Positions 1-9,116 of a stretch of 64,000 nt of DNA are shown one piece after another. Position 1 is the stretch's first letter, and the number at the start of each line of letters is the position of its first letter. Origin of the DNA: Pedococcus sp031456495 (GTDB taxonomy: Bacteria > Actinomycetota > Actinomycetes > Actinomycetales > Dermatophilaceae). The position numbers and the translations under genes were made by a program. The notes under the pieces were generated by a model that worked only from the letters and a program-made list of their open reading frames with translations, had not been told where the DNA came from and ran no database searches. The stretch is from contig NZ_JAVDUW010000002.1 in the NCBI RefSeq assembly GCF_031456495.1, positions 889,759-953,758 of the forward strand. The letters are read 5' to 3'.

Positions 1-1339
1 GGAACGCCTCGGTGTGCCGGTCGACGTCCTCGCGGCTCGTGTCCGGGCACATGAGCGCCATGTTGTGGAACGGCGTCATGAGGATCCCGCGGTTGCACAT
101 CGCCAGGTGCAGGTACGCGTCGAGACCGTCGTCCGCGGCGGCCGCCGACTCCTCGCCGGTGCGCGGGGCGGGGCGGGCGAAGCGGTACTCCGCGCGGGCG
201 CCGAGCTGGCTGATGCTCCAGGGCACGTCGAGCTCGTCGAGGGTCTGCTGCACCCCGGCCGTGAACGCCGTCGCGAGCTCGGTCATGTGGGCGAACGCGT
301 CCTCGGTGAGCACCTCGCCGAGGGTGGCCCGCATCGCGGCGACCGACAGGGCGTTGCCGGCGAGGGTCCCGCCGACGCCGCCGACGTCGACGATGTCGGC
401 GTCCCCGGCCTCGGTGTGGCGGGTCACCGCGGCGGCGACCTCGGCGCTGATGCCGTACGCGCCGCACGGGATGCCGCCGCCGATGGACTTGCCGATCACG
501 AAGATGTCGGGCTGCAGCCCCCACGCCCGGGTCGCGCCGCCCCAGCCCGTCGAGAAGGTGTGGGTCTCGTCGATCATGAGCAGCGACCCGTACCTGGTGG
601 CGAGCTCGCGCAGGCCCTCCATGAAACCCGGCTCGGGCAGCACGATGCCGATGTTGGTCAGGGCGGGCTCGGTGAGGATCGCGGCGACGTCGCCGTGGGC
701 GAGCTCGCGCTCGACCGACTCCAGGTCGTTCCACGTCGCGGCCCGGGTGGTCAGGTCGAGCGGGACGGGCGGGGCGACGTTGCCGGGCCGGCTCTGGGCC
801 TTGCCCTCGGGGCCGGGCAGCGCGAACGCCTCGTCCACCGAGCCGTGGTAGCAGTACGCGAAGACGAGCACCTTCGGCCGGCCCGTGGCCAGCCGGGCCA
901 GGCGGATGGCCCAGCGGTTGGCGTCGGTCGCCGAGAGCGTGAAGCTCCACGACGGCATACCGAACCGGCGGCTGAGCTCCGCTCCCACGTCCTGGGCCTC
1001 CGCGGTCGGCAGCATCGTCGTCACACCGCCCAGCTCGCCCATCCGGCGCTGCACGGCGGCGACCGTGGGGGCGGGGGAGTGCCCGGCCATCGCGCCGGTG
1101 TCCCCGAGCGCGAAGTCGACGTAGGTGTGCCCGTCGACGTCGGTCACCCGGTTGCCGGCGGCGCGGTCGAGGTAGAGGGGGAACCCACCGGACCACATGT
1201 TCATCCACGTCATCGGCACGCGGCCGAAGAGGTTGTCCGCCTGTGCGAAGAGCGCGCGGCTGCGCGGGTGGGAGTCGGTGTATGCCGCCTGCTCGGCCTC
1301 GAGCAGCGCGGTCAGTCGGGTGCGGTCCAGGGTCGCCAT
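1..1339 (-). CDS. Class III (GSA-type) PLP aminotransferase, C-terminus cut by window edge
   Basis: A fold-type I PLP enzyme of the class III aminotransferase family, close in layout to glutamate-1-semialdehyde aminomutases and transaminases. The 446 visible residues begin MATLDRTRL. D257 in MIDETHT should bind the pyridine nitrogen and K284 in IGKSIGGG should be the Schiff-base lysine. A GDTGAMAGHSP segment near residue 80 matches the family. The start is supported by a TAGCCT -10 box (1346-1351 on the opposite strand) six bases upstream of the ATG, as in leaderless genes. The gene runs off the left edge, so the C-terminus and downstream partners are unseen. The substrate cannot be named; true hemL activity is only one possibility. 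Confidence 0.85.
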   Translation of the reverse strand, partial: MATLDRTRLTALLEAEQAAYTDSHPRSRALFAQADNLFGRVPMTWMNMWSGGFPLYLDRAAGNRVTDVDGHTYVDFALGDTGAMAGHSPAPTVAAVQRRMGELGGVTTMLPTAEAQDVGAELSRRFGMPSWSFTLSATDANRWAIRLARLATGRPKVLVFAYCYHGSVDEAFALPGPEGKAQSRPGNVAPPVPLDLTTRAATWNDLESVERELAHGDVAAILTEPALTNIGIVLPEPGFMEGLRELATRYGSLLMIDETHTFSTGWGGATRAWGLQPDIFVIGKSIGGGIPCGAYGISAEVAAAVTRHTEAGDADIVDVGGVGGTLAGNALSVAAMRATLGEVLTEDAFAHMTELATAFTAGVQQTLDELDVPWSISQLGARAEYRFARPAPRTGEESAAAADDGLDAYLHLAMCNRGILMTPFHNMALMCPDTSREDVDRHTEAF

Positions 1340-1503
1340 GGCGGCAGGCTAGTGTGACGATGTCGGCGGCGAAAGGGCCGTCTCGCCACCGATCTCGCCG
1401 TTCTCGGCCGCGAATCGCCACGAAATTCGCAGCCCGGCAACCGTGAGGCGCCCTGCGCCGGGGTCGCCGGCCGCCCCGGGCGCCGGGCCGGGCGGGCACC
1501 TCC

Positions 1504-1509
1504 TAGGCT
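1504..1509 (+). promoter_or_regulatory. -10 box TAGGCT for the DUF2344 gene
   Basis: TAGGCT lies eight bases before the ATG at 1518 and no Shine-Dalgarno fits in between, so transcription probably starts at or next to the start codon. Confidence 0.5.
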
Positions 1510-1517
1510 TGACCGCC

Positions 1518-2270
1518 ATGGCACGGCAGCGCGTCCCCGAGGGACCACCCCCCGTCCCGGCGGTCCAGAAGCTGCGGGTGCGGTACGCCAAGCGAGGGCG
1601 GCTGCGCTTCTCCTCGACCCGGGACTTCCAGCGTGCGCTCGAGCGGGCGCTGCGGCGTGCGGGCGTGCCCATGGCGTTCTCGGCCGGGTTCCACCCGCAC
1701 CCGAAGATCAGCTACGCCAACGCGGCCCCCACCGGGACGGCCAGCGAGGCGGAGTACTTCGAGATCTCGGTGACCGAGCGGGTCGACCCCGAGTCGCTGC
1801 GGGCCGCGCTCGACGAGGCGCTGCCCGAGGGGCTCGACGTGCTCGAGGTGGTCGAGGCCACGCCGGGGGCGCTCGCGGACCGGCTGCAGGCGAGCGACTG
1901 GGTGCTGGAGTTCCGCGACGTGCCGGTGGAGGAGCTCCAGCGGGCGGCCGACACCTTCCTGGCGCACGAGCGGGTCGAGGTCACCCGCATGTTCAAGACC
2001 GGTCCGAGGACCTTCGACGTGCGCTCCGCCGTCGTGTCGCTGGGCGCCACCGCGGCGGAGCGCCCCGACTGTGCGATACTGCGAGTGGTCGTACGGCACA
2101 CCACACCGGCCGTACGCCCCGACGACGTCCTGACCGCGCTGCGCGCAGTGACAGAGCTTTCGCCACCGGCACCACCCCTGGTGACCCGGCTGGCGCAGGG
2201 CCCGCTGCGCACCGCAACCGCGAGGGTGGCTGATCCCTTGGCTGCCGACCTGGACGGCGACGGCGCCTGA
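1518..2270 (+). CDS. TIGR03936/DUF2344 radical-SAM-associated protein
   Basis: A 250-residue protein of the DUF2344 family, whose members are fused to, or encoded beside, a B12-binding radical SAM protein (TIGR03960). The hallmark is the N-terminal block LRVRYAKRGRLRFSSTRDF followed by FSAGFHPHPKISYA. The biochemical role is unsettled; association with RNase E and ribosomal protein genes is typical and is seen here, with rne 176 bp downstream. The ATG at 1518 is chosen over an upstream start at 1443 because it opens just before the conserved block and has a -10 box (1504-1509). The usual radical SAM partner is not upstream; a divergent aminotransferase is there instead. Confidence 0.85.
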   Translation: MARQRVPEGPPPVPAVQKLRVRYAKRGRLRFSSTRDFQRALERALRRAGVPMAFSAGFHPHPKISYANAAPTGTASEAEYFEISVTERVDPESLRAALDEALPEGLDVLEVVEATPGALADRLQASDWVLEFRDVPVEELQRAADTFLAHERVEVTRMFKTGPRTFDVRSAVVSLGATAAERPDCAILRVVVRHTTPAVRPDDVLTALRAVTELSPPAPPLVTRLAQGPLRTATARVADPLAADLDGDGA

Positions 2271-2445
2271 CCCGGTGCCGCGCGGCCTGCGCGAGCTGGA
2301 GACGGCGTAGCCAAACCGACTTCCGTGTCGGCGGCAAACCCGCCACCGGCACGAGGCATGACCGCGCACCACGCGGCCGTGCGGAGGGTCCGCCAGCGGG
2401 CCCCGGGTGTGGCCACGGCCCGTGGGTGACGGAAGGACGCCTCCC

Positions 2446-5400
2446 ATGGCTTCCACGGACGACCAGCCCACCACCCCCACCACCGACGGCGCGCCCGCCG
2501 GCGCCGCAGAGACATCCGCTCCGGCCCGGCGCCCGCGACGGGCCACGAAGAAGGCCGCCGCTCCCGCGCCTGCAGCACCCGCGGGTGAGGCAGCGGATGC
2601 GACGTCGGCCGCCGGCGCCCAGGGTGCCGACGCCGGAGCGCCCGCCGAGCCGGCCACCGGCGAGGTGCCGGCGAAGAAGGCCGCCAAGCGCGCGCCGCGC
2701 AAGAGCGCGAAGAAGGCCGCGAAGGCCTCCGCAGGTGAGCCGGCGGTCGAGCCCGCCGCCGAGTCGGCCGCGGTCGAGCCCGTGGCCGAGGCGACCGAGG
2801 CCCCTGAGCGGGCGAAGAAGGCCGCCAAGCGGGCTCCCCGCAAGAGTGCGAAGAAGGCCGCGAAGGCCCCCGCCGGCGAGCCCGCGGTCGAGCCCGCCCC
2901 CGAGACCCCCGACGAGGAGGACGAGGAGGCCCTGGCCGCCGCTCGCGCCGAGGAGGCGCGGCTGGCCGAGGGCGCTGCCGAGCCCGACACCGCGTCGGCC
3001 GCGACCGTCCCGAGCTTCGGCGTCCTGTTCCAGGCGCCCGACCCCGACGCGGCCAAGCCCGCCCGCAAGCGGGCCACCCGCAAGCGCGCCACGGCCCCGG
3101 CCCAGGAGGTCGAGCCCGCGGCGCAGCGGGCAGCGGAGCCGGTCGAGGCCGTCGAGGCCCCCGCGGACGACGAGGCGGCCGAGGCAGCGGCGTCGGCCGA
3201 CGCCGGCGAGACCGCCGAGTCGGGCGAGGGCACGGGTGGCCGCCGCCGCCGTCGCCGTGGCGGCAAGGGTCGCGGCCGCGGACGGGGCTCGGACTCCGAC
3301 GCCCGCGACGAGTCGCAGGGCGCCGAGGATGCCGGGTCCGACGACGCCGAGCAGGCGGACGGCAACGGGCCCGCCGAGGACTCGGCCGAGGGTGAGGGCA
3401 GCTCGAGCAGCCGCCGGCGCCGGCGCCGCCGCCGCAGCGGCTCCGCCACGGACGGGGAGGACCCGCCCGGCACCGTGACCAAGGTGCGCGAGCCGCGCCG
3501 CGACGAGCCGCAGAGCGTCAAGGGCTCGACCCGCCTCGAGGCCAAGAAGCAGCGCCGCCGCGAGGGCCGCGAGGCCGGCCGTCGCCGCACGATCATCACC
3601 GAGGCCGAGTTCCTGGCGCGCCGCGAGAGCGTCGACCGCGTCATGGTCGTGCGCGAGCGCGAGGGCAAGACCCAGATCGGCGTGCTCGAGGACGAGGTCC
3701 TCGTGGAGCACTACGTCTCCCGCGAGACCAACGCCTCGATGGCGGGGAACGTCTACCTCGGCCGCGTGCAGAACGTCCTGCCCTCGATGGAGGCGGCATT
3801 CGTCGACATCGGCAAGGGCCGCAACGCCGTCCTGTACGCCGGTGAGGTCAACTGGGACGCCGCGGGCCTGGAGAACAACCAGCCCAAGCGCATCGAGAAC
3901 GCCCTGAAGTCCGGCGACACGGTGCTGGTCCAGGTCACCAAGGACCCGATCGGGCACAAGGGCGCGCGCCTCACCAGCCAGATCAGCCTGCCCGGCCGGT
4001 ACCTCGTGTACGTGCCCGAGGGCTCGATGACCGGCATCTCCCGCAAGCTGCCCGACACCGAGCGCGCCCGGCTCAAGGGCATCCTCAAGGAGGTCGTCCC
4101 GGACAGCGCCGGCGTCATCGTCCGCACCGCGGCCGAGGGCGCGAGCGAGGAGGAGCTGCGCGCCGACGTCGAGCGGCTCACCAAGACGTGGGAGAAGATC
4201 CGGGCCAAGGCCGACTCCAAGGGCAAGGCCAAGGGTGGCGCCCCCGCGCTCGTCCACGGCGAGCCCGACCTCACCGTGCGGGTCATCCGCGACGTCTTCA
4301 ACGAGGACTTCGGCAAGCTCGTCGTCGCCGGTGACCGGGCCTGGGAGGAGGTCAGCGAGTACATCGGTGACGTCGCTCCCGACCTTGCCGGGCGGCTGGA
4401 GAAGTGGACCGGCACCGAGGACCTCTTCACCCGGTACCGCGTGGACGAGCAGATCGCCAAGGCCATGGACCGCAAGGTCTGGCTGCCCTCCGGCGGCTCG
4501 CTCGTCATCGACCGCACCGAGGCCATGACCGTCGTCGACGTCAACACCGGCAAGTTCGTCGGCTCGGGGGGCAACCTCGAGGAGACGGTCACCAAGAACA
4601 ACATCGAGGCGGCCGAGGAGATCGTCCGGCAGCTCCGGCTCCGCGACATCGGCGGCATCATCGTCATCGACTTCATCGACATGGTGCTGGAGTCCAACCG
4701 CGACCTCGTCGTGCGCCGCCTGCTCGAGTGCCTCGGCCGTGACCGCACCAAGCACCAGGTCGCCGAGGTCACCTCGCTGGGCCTGGTCCAGATGACCCGC
4801 AAGCGGGTCGGCTCCGGCCTCATCGAGGTCTTCTCCGAGACCTGTGACCACTGCGGCGGCCGGGGCATCATCGTCCACGACCACCCCGTGGAGAAGTCGT
4901 CCAACGGCGACCAGGGCGGTTCCGGCGGTGCGCGCGGCGGCTCCGGCTCCGAGCGCGCCTCCTCCACGAGCGGCAGCACCCGTGGCCGGCGCGGACGCTC
5001 GGGTTCGGGTTCCGGCTCGGCCTCGAACGCCGCGCCCGCCGAGCAGCAGCAGGCCGCCCACCACGGGGGCCCCACGCCTGCGCAGATCGCGGCTGCCGCG
5101 CACGCCGCCGCCCTGAAGTCCTCCGAGGCGCACCCCTTCGGGGCCGGTGAGCTGGTCGACGAGGCGCCCGCGCAGGACGAGCCCGTGGTCGAGGTGCACG
5201 AGACCCCGGACCAGGAGCAGCCCGAGCGCGTCGAGGCCGAGCCGGTCCAGCCCGAGCCCGCCGAGCGCGAGGCCGCACCGGCCCGCCAGGCCGCGGCCGA
5301 GCCGGCCCAGCCCGAGAGGACCCAGCCGGAGCCCGCCCGTCCGGCAGCGGCGGCCGCGCCGACCGCAGCGCCCCGGCGCCGCAAGCGCGCTCGCGTCGTG

Positions 5401-5478
5401 GCCCCCGCGGGGCCGCCCCGCCCGACCGCCGCGGCGGCCGACGAGGCACCCGCGGAGCCGGCGCCGGACGCGTCCTGA
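2446..5478 (+). CDS. rne: Ribonuclease E/G family endoribonuclease
   Basis: A single-strand-specific endoribonuclease for mRNA decay and rRNA/tRNA maturation, 1010 residues. The first 360 or so residues are low complexity, rich in Ala, Glu, Lys and Arg, with a basic segment AKKAAKRAPRKSAKKAAKA present twice (near 2674 and 2815) and Arg-rich tracts likely to bind RNA. The core follows: an S1 domain (VYLGRVQNVLPSMEAAFVDIG), catalytic aspartates in VVDVNTGKF and VIDFIDM, and the zinc-link CDHCGGRG. The C-terminal tail is again acidic and Ala/Pro-rich, as in other actinobacterial RNase E proteins with catalytic core in the middle. The ATG at 2446 has GGAAGGA eight bases upstream and is preferred to the in-frame start at 2407. 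Confidence 0.95.
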   Translation: MASTDDQPTTPTTDGAPAGAAETSAPARRPRRATKKAAAPAPAAPAGEAADATSAAGAQGADAGAPAEPATGEVPAKKAAKRAPRKSAKKAAKASAGEPAVEPAAESAAVEPVAEATEAPERAKKAAKRAPRKSAKKAAKAPAGEPAVEPAPETPDEEDEEALAAARAEEARLAEGAAEPDTASAATVPSFGVLFQAPDPDAAKPARKRATRKRATAPAQEVEPAAQRAAEPVEAVEAPADDEAAEAAASADAGETAESGEGTGGRRRRRRGGKGRGRGRGSDSDARDESQGAEDAGSDDAEQADGNGPAEDSAEGEGSSSSRRRRRRRRSGSATDGEDPPGTVTKVREPRRDEPQSVKGSTRLEAKKQRRREGREAGRRRTIITEAEFLARRESVDRVMVVREREGKTQIGVLEDEVLVEHYVSRETNASMAGNVYLGRVQNVLPSMEAAFVDIGKGRNAVLYAGEVNWDAAGLENNQPKRIENALKSGDTVLVQVTKDPIGHKGARLTSQISLPGRYLVYVPEGSMTGISRKLPDTERARLKGILKEVVPDSAGVIVRTAAEGASEEELRADVERLTKTWEKIRAKADSKGKAKGGAPALVHGEPDLTVRVIRDVFNEDFGKLVVAGDRAWEEVSEYIGDVAPDLAGRLEKWTGTEDLFTRYRVDEQIAKAMDRKVWLPSGGSLVIDRTEAMTVVDVNTGKFVGSGGNLEETVTKNNIEAAEEIVRQLRLRDIGGIIVIDFIDMVLESNRDLVVRRLLECLGRDRTKHQVAEVTSLGLVQMTRKRVGSGLIEVFSETCDHCGGRGIIVHDHPVEKSSNGDQGGSGGARGGSGSERASSTSGSTRGRRGRSGSGSGSASNAAPAEQQQAAHHGGPTPAQIAAAAHAAALKSSEAHPFGAGELVDEAPAQDEPVVEVHETPDQEQPERVEAEPVQPEPAEREAAPARQAAAEPAQPERTQPEPARPAAAAAPTAAPRRRKRARVVAPAGPPRPTAAAADEAPAEPAPDAS

Positions 5479-5482
5479 GCCC

Positions 5483-5520
5483 GGCGGCATACCTGCAGGT
5501 CGTCCTGCGGGGATGCCGCC
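5483..5520 (+). terminator. Hairpin after rne
   Basis: GGCGGCAT (5483-5490) pairs with ATGCCGCC (5513-5520), five bases after the rne stop. The loop contains the palindrome ACCTGCAGGT. There is no U-tract. The left arm includes a copy of the abundant CGGCATAC word and the right arm a one-base variant of its complement. Confidence 0.5.
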
Positions 5521-5531
5521 CGGCTGCCGGT

Positions 5532-5561
5532 TTGGTCGGGGGACCGCCCACCCGGTAATCT
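5532..5561 (+). promoter_or_regulatory. Promoter of rplU-rpmA
   Basis: TTGGTC (5532-5537) and TAATCT (5556-5561) are separated by 18 bp, a good housekeeping sigma match for a GC-rich actinobacterium. The predicted transcript has an untranslated leader of about 120 nt before rplU. Confidence 0.6.
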
Positions 5562-5597
5562 TGTGCCTCGGTGCGCCCACCGTCCGGCGTCCGCAAC

Positions 5598-5622
5598 CAG
5601 AGCCCCGTCCGCGGGGTTCTGC
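5598..5622 (+). promoter_or_regulatory. Stem-loop in rplU leader
   Basis: CAGAGCCCCG and CGGGGTTCTG form a 10-bp stem (one G-U) with a four-base loop in the rplU 5' leader. It could be part of an L21-type autoregulatory leader, but no conserved leader model can be matched by eye. Confidence 0.35.
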
Positions 5623-5689
5623 ACGCGGGTCGCTGCCGGCCGGTCCAGACAGAGAGCGCGTGCCTCCCGAAGTAGGAAGAGAGTTACCC

Positions 5690-5998
5690 GTGTACGCGAT
5701 CGTTCGCGCAGGTGGCCGTCAGGAGAAGGTCTCCGTCGGTGATGTGCTCATCATCGACAAGGTCTCCGGCAAGGCCGGCGACAGCATTGCGCTGACCCCG
5801 CTCCTGGTCGTCGACGGCTCGACCGTGACCAGCGACGCCGACAAGCTCGCCAAGGTCACCGTCAAGGCCGAGGTGGTCAAGCCCGCGAAGGGCCCCAAGA
5901 TCACGATCATGAAGTACAAGAACAAGACCGGCTACAAGAAGCGTCAGGGCCACCGTCAGCACCTGACCCAGGTCAAGATCACCGCGATCGACGCCTGA
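5690..5998 (+). CDS. rplU: 50S ribosomal protein L21
   Basis: Large-subunit protein L21, 102 residues, the normal length. It starts GTG-TAC (M-Y-A-I-V-R-A-G-G-R-Q) after AGGAAGAGAG (5675-5684). The C-terminal KYKNKTGYKKRQGHRQ is the rRNA-binding L21 signature. It is co-transcribed with rpmA 43 bp downstream, from the promoter at 5532-5561. Confidence 0.97.
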   Translation: MYAIVRAGGRQEKVSVGDVLIIDKVSGKAGDSIALTPLLVVDGSTVTSDADKLAKVTVKAEVVKPAKGPKITIMKYKNKTGYKKRQGHRQHLTQVKITAIDA

Positions 5999-6041
5999 GC
6001 CGCGGCGACCGACACAGACTTCCAGAAGGCAGGAACCTGAC

Positions 6042-6311
6042 ATGGCACACAAGAAGGGTGCGTCCTCGACCCGCAACGGTCGCGACTCGAACGCACAGCG
6101 ACTCGGCGTCAAGCGCTTCGGCGGCCAGCTCGTCAACGCCGGCGAGATCATCGTCCGCCAGCGTGGCACCCACTTCCACCCCGGTGACGGCGTCGGCCGT
6201 GGCAGCGACGACACCCTGTTCGCGCTCGTCGCGGGCAACGTGGAGTTCGGCACCAAGCGTCGCCGCCGCGTCGTCAACATCGTCCCGGTGGAGACCGCGG
6301 ACGCCAGCTGA
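6042..6311 (+). CDS. rpmA: 50S ribosomal protein L27
   Basis: Large-subunit protein L27, 89 residues, acting near the peptidyl transferase centre. The start MAHKKGASSTRNGRDSNAQ is canonical, with no N-terminal extension of the Firmicutes type that needs cleavage. A GGCAGGA Shine-Dalgarno precedes the ATG. It follows rplU and is closed by the strong hairpin at 6351-6387. Confidence 0.97.
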   Translation: MAHKKGASSTRNGRDSNAQRLGVKRFGGQLVNAGEIIVRQRGTHFHPGDGVGRGSDDTLFALVAGNVEFGTKRRRRVVNIVPVETADAS

Positions 6312-6350
6312 CCTCGGTATGCCGGGTGCCCGTCACCCGGCGCACCGCAC

Positions 6351-6387
6351 CGGAGGGGGCGGGCCCGACACGGGCCCGCCCCCTCCG
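6351..6387 (+). terminator. Strong terminator hairpin after rpmA
   Basis: A perfect 17-bp GC-rich stem (6351-6367 with 6371-6387) and a three-base ACA loop. A smaller seven-bp hairpin (CCGGGTG/CACCCGG) lies just upstream at about 6322-6340. There is no U-run, which is common in actinobacteria. It separates rplU-rpmA from obg, which has its own promoter. Confidence 0.75.
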
Positions 6388-6399
6388 CACGTCCCCTCC

Positions 6400-6405
6400 T
6401 AGACT
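6400..6405 (+). promoter_or_regulatory. -10 box TAGACT of obg-proB
   Basis: TAGACT lies directly after the rpmA terminator and about 36 bp before the obg ATG, giving obg-proB an independent promoter with a short leader carrying the Shine-Dalgarno GGAAGAAGAG. No convincing -35 is visible because the terminator occupies that position. Confidence 0.5.
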
Positions 6406-6441
6406 CGGGGACGCACCGACCAGACCAGGAAGAAGAGCCCC

Positions 6442-7971
6442 ATGACCACGTTCGTCGACCGCGTCGTGCTGCACGTCGCCGCGGGCGACGGTGGCCACGG
6501 CGTCGCCTCGGTCAAGCGCGAGAAGTTCAAGCCCCTCGGAGGCCCCGACGGCGGCAACGGCGGCAGCGGGGGAGACGTGGTGCTGCGGGTCGACCCGCAG
6601 GCCACCACGCTGCTCGACTACCACCACCACCCCCACCGCAAGGCGGACAACGGCCGCCCCGGTGCCGGTGACGAGCGCAACGGCGCCGACGGCCCCGACC
6701 TCGTGCTCCCCGTACCGGAGGGCACCGTCGTGACCGACGGGTCCGGCGGGGTGCTGGCCGACCTGGTCGGCCCGGACGCCTCGTTCGTCGTGGCCCGCGG
6801 TGGCCGTGGCGGCCTGGGCAACAAGGCGCTGGCGTCGCCCCGGCGCAAGGCCCCCGGCTTCGCCCTGCTCGGCGAGCCCGGCGAGGTCCTCGACATCGTG
6901 CTCGAGCTCAAGTCGCTCGCCGACGTCGCACTGATCGGCTTCCCGTCGGCCGGCAAGTCCTCGCTCGTGTCGGTGCTCTCGGCGGCCCGGCCCAAGATCG
7001 CCGACTACCCGTTCACGACGCTGGTGCCCAACCTCGGCGTCGTGCAGGCGGGCGACCAGCGCTTCACCGTCGCCGACGTCCCCGGCCTCATCCCGGGCGC
7101 CAGCCAGGGCAAGGGCCTCGGCCTGGAGTTCCTGCGCCACGTCGAGCGCTGCTCGGTCCTCGTGCACGTGATCGACTGCGCCACGCTCGAGCCGGGCCGC
7201 GACCCGATGACCGACCTCGACGTCATCGAGGAGGAGCTCGCCCAGTACGTGCCCGACGAGACCCTCGGCGGTCGGCCGCTGGCCGAGCGCACGCGCATCG
7301 TCGTGCTCAACAAGGCCGACGTCCCCGAGGCCGAGGAGCTCGCCGAGCTGGTCCGGCCCGACCTCGAGGCGCGGGGCCTGGAGGTGTTCGTCGTCTCGGC
7401 GGTGGCCCACACCGGCCTGCGCGAGCTGACGTTCGCCATGGCCCGCCACGTCGCCGCGGCGCGCAAGGAGATCGAGGAGGCGGCCGCCGTGCCGCAGCGG
7501 ATCGTCCTGCGCCCGAAGGCGGTCGACGACAGCGGGTTCCGCGTCGTGCGCGAGCAGACGTCCGACGGCGAGGTGTTCCGGATCGAGGGGGAGCGGCCCA
7601 CGCGCTGGGTCCGCCAGACCGACTTCAGCAACGACGAGGCCGTCGGGTACCTCGCCGACCGGCTCGGCCGGCTCGGCGTCGAGGAGGCGCTGTTCAAGGC
7701 CGGCGCCGTCGCCGGCGCGACCGTGCTCATCGGCCCCGCCGACAACGCCGTCGTCTTCGACTGGGAGCCCACCATGGCGGCCGGTGCCGAGCTGCTCGGC
7801 GCCCGTGGCACCGACCTGCGCCTCGAGGAGGCCTCGCGCCCGACCCGTGGCGCCAAGCGCGAGGAGTATGCCGCGCGCAAGGCCGCCAAGTCCGCCGCCC
7901 GGGACGAGCTCGCGGCCGAGCGCCGGGCCGGCCACTGGGCGACTGCACGGGACGAGGACGACGAGGAATGA
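6442..7971 (+). CDS. obg: GTPase Obg/CgtA
   Basis: A 509-residue essential GTPase of late 50S assembly and stress control. The glycine-rich Obg fold at the N-terminus (GDGGHGVASVKREKFKPLGGPDGGNGG region) is followed by the G domain with P-loop GFPSAGKSSLV, switch DVPGLI and NKADV for guanine specificity. A C-terminal OCT domain is present (about residues 360-430), then a charged tail. Start ATG 6442 has GGAAGAAGAG upstream. Its stop overlaps the start of proB by four bases (ATGA), so the two are translationally coupled, the usual actinobacterial arrangement. Confidence 0.97.
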   Translation: MTTFVDRVVLHVAAGDGGHGVASVKREKFKPLGGPDGGNGGSGGDVVLRVDPQATTLLDYHHHPHRKADNGRPGAGDERNGADGPDLVLPVPEGTVVTDGSGGVLADLVGPDASFVVARGGRGGLGNKALASPRRKAPGFALLGEPGEVLDIVLELKSLADVALIGFPSAGKSSLVSVLSAARPKIADYPFTTLVPNLGVVQAGDQRFTVADVPGLIPGASQGKGLGLEFLRHVERCSVLVHVIDCATLEPGRDPMTDLDVIEEELAQYVPDETLGGRPLAERTRIVVLNKADVPEAEELAELVRPDLEARGLEVFVVSAVAHTGLRELTFAMARHVAAARKEIEEAAAVPQRIVLRPKAVDDSGFRVVREQTSDGEVFRIEGERPTRWVRQTDFSNDEAVGYLADRLGRLGVEEALFKAGAVAGATVLIGPADNAVVFDWEPTMAAGAELLGARGTDLRLEEASRPTRGAKREEYAARKAAKSAARDELAAERRAGHWATARDEDDEE

Positions 7972-9095
7972 GCCGCGTCGACCACCGGCGCGCCGTGCCC
8001 GAGGCGCGCCGGCTCGTGGTCAAGATCGGCTCGTCCTCGCTGACCGATCCCTCGGGCGGCTCCCTCGACGAGTCGCGCCTCGTGGCCCTGGTCGACGTCC
8101 TGGCCGCCCGCCGGCTGGCCGGGCAGCAGGTCGTCCTGGTCTCCTCGGGCGCGATCGCGGCCGGCATCGCACCGCTGGGGCTGGCCCGCCGCCCCCGCGA
8201 CCTCGCCACGCAGCAGGCGGCGGCGAGCGTGGGGCAGGGCGCCCTCGTCGCGGCATACCAGCGCGCCTTCGGTGCCCACGGGCTCACGGTCGGGCAGGTG
8301 CTCCTCACCGTCGACGACGTGACCCGGCGCACCCACTTCACCAACGCCAAGCGCACGCTCGACCGGCTGCTCGAGCTCGGCATCGTGCCCATCGTCAACG
8401 AGAACGACACGGTGGCCACCCAGGAGATCCGGTTCGGCGACAACGACCGGCTGGCGGCCCTGGTGGCCCACCTCGTGCAGGCCGACGGCCTGCTGCTGCT
8501 GACCGACGTCGACGCGCTCTACGACGGGCCGCCGAGTGCCCCGGGCGCCCAGCGCGTGCCTGCCGTCGTCGGTGGCCGCGGGCTGGAGGACCTCACCATC
8601 GGGGGCACCGGATCGTCCGTCGGCAGCGGCGGGATGGTCACCAAGGTCGAGGCCGCCACGATCGCGAACGCCGCCGGCATCACGACCGTCCTGACCAGCG
8701 CCGCCCAGGCCGCGCACGCCCTCGAGGGGGCGGACGTCGGTACCGTCTTCGCCCCCGGCGGTGGCTCGCGGCACACCTCGCGCCGGCTCTGGCTCGCGCA
8801 CGCCACGACCCCCCGAGGCCGCCTGCTGCTCGACGCCGGAGCCGTGCGGGCGATCACCGAGCACCGCAAGTCCCTGCTGCCCGCCGGCATCTCCGCCGTC
8901 GAGGGCACGTTCGTCGACGGCGACCCCGTGGACCTGTGCACGCTCGAGGGCGAGCCGGTGGCCCGTGGGCTGGTGAACTACACCTCCGCCGAGCTGCCGG
9001 GGATGCTGGGCCGTTCCACCCACGCGCTGGCCAAGGACCTGGGGCCGGGGTACGAGCGTGAGGTCGTCCACCGCGACGACCTGGTGGTGCTCTGA
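7968..9095 (+). CDS. proB: Glutamate 5-kinase
   Basis: First enzyme of proline synthesis, ATP-dependent phosphorylation of glutamate to gamma-glutamyl phosphate. 375 residues: an amino-acid-kinase domain (LVVKIGSSSLTDP, VSSGAIAAG, IPIVNENDTVA-like block) and a C-terminal PUA domain from about residue 280. The ATG overlaps the obg stop. The partner proA is 1.4 kb downstream, but two genes on the opposite strand separate them, so they are not one operon here. Confidence 0.96.
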   Translation: MSRVDHRRAVPEARRLVVKIGSSSLTDPSGGSLDESRLVALVDVLAARRLAGQQVVLVSSGAIAAGIAPLGLARRPRDLATQQAAASVGQGALVAAYQRAFGAHGLTVGQVLLTVDDVTRRTHFTNAKRTLDRLLELGIVPIVNENDTVATQEIRFGDNDRLAALVAHLVQADGLLLLTDVDALYDGPPSAPGAQRVPAVVGGRGLEDLTIGGTGSSVGSGGMVTKVEAATIANAAGITTVLTSAAQAAHALEGADVGTVFAPGGGSRHTSRRLWLAHATTPRGRLLLDAGAVRAITEHRKSLLPAGISAVEGTFVDGDPVDLCTLEGEPVARGLVNYTSAELPGMLGRSTHALAKDLGPGYEREVVHRDDLVVL

Positions 9096-9116
9096 GCCGT
9101 CAGCGAGGGGGCGTCG

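Noticed and set aside
1993..5580. A 1195-codon open frame antisense to rne
   Set aside because: Its translation is low-complexity Gly/Arg/Leu with no domain, a by-product of GC-rich codon third positions; rne on the other strand is fully recognisable.
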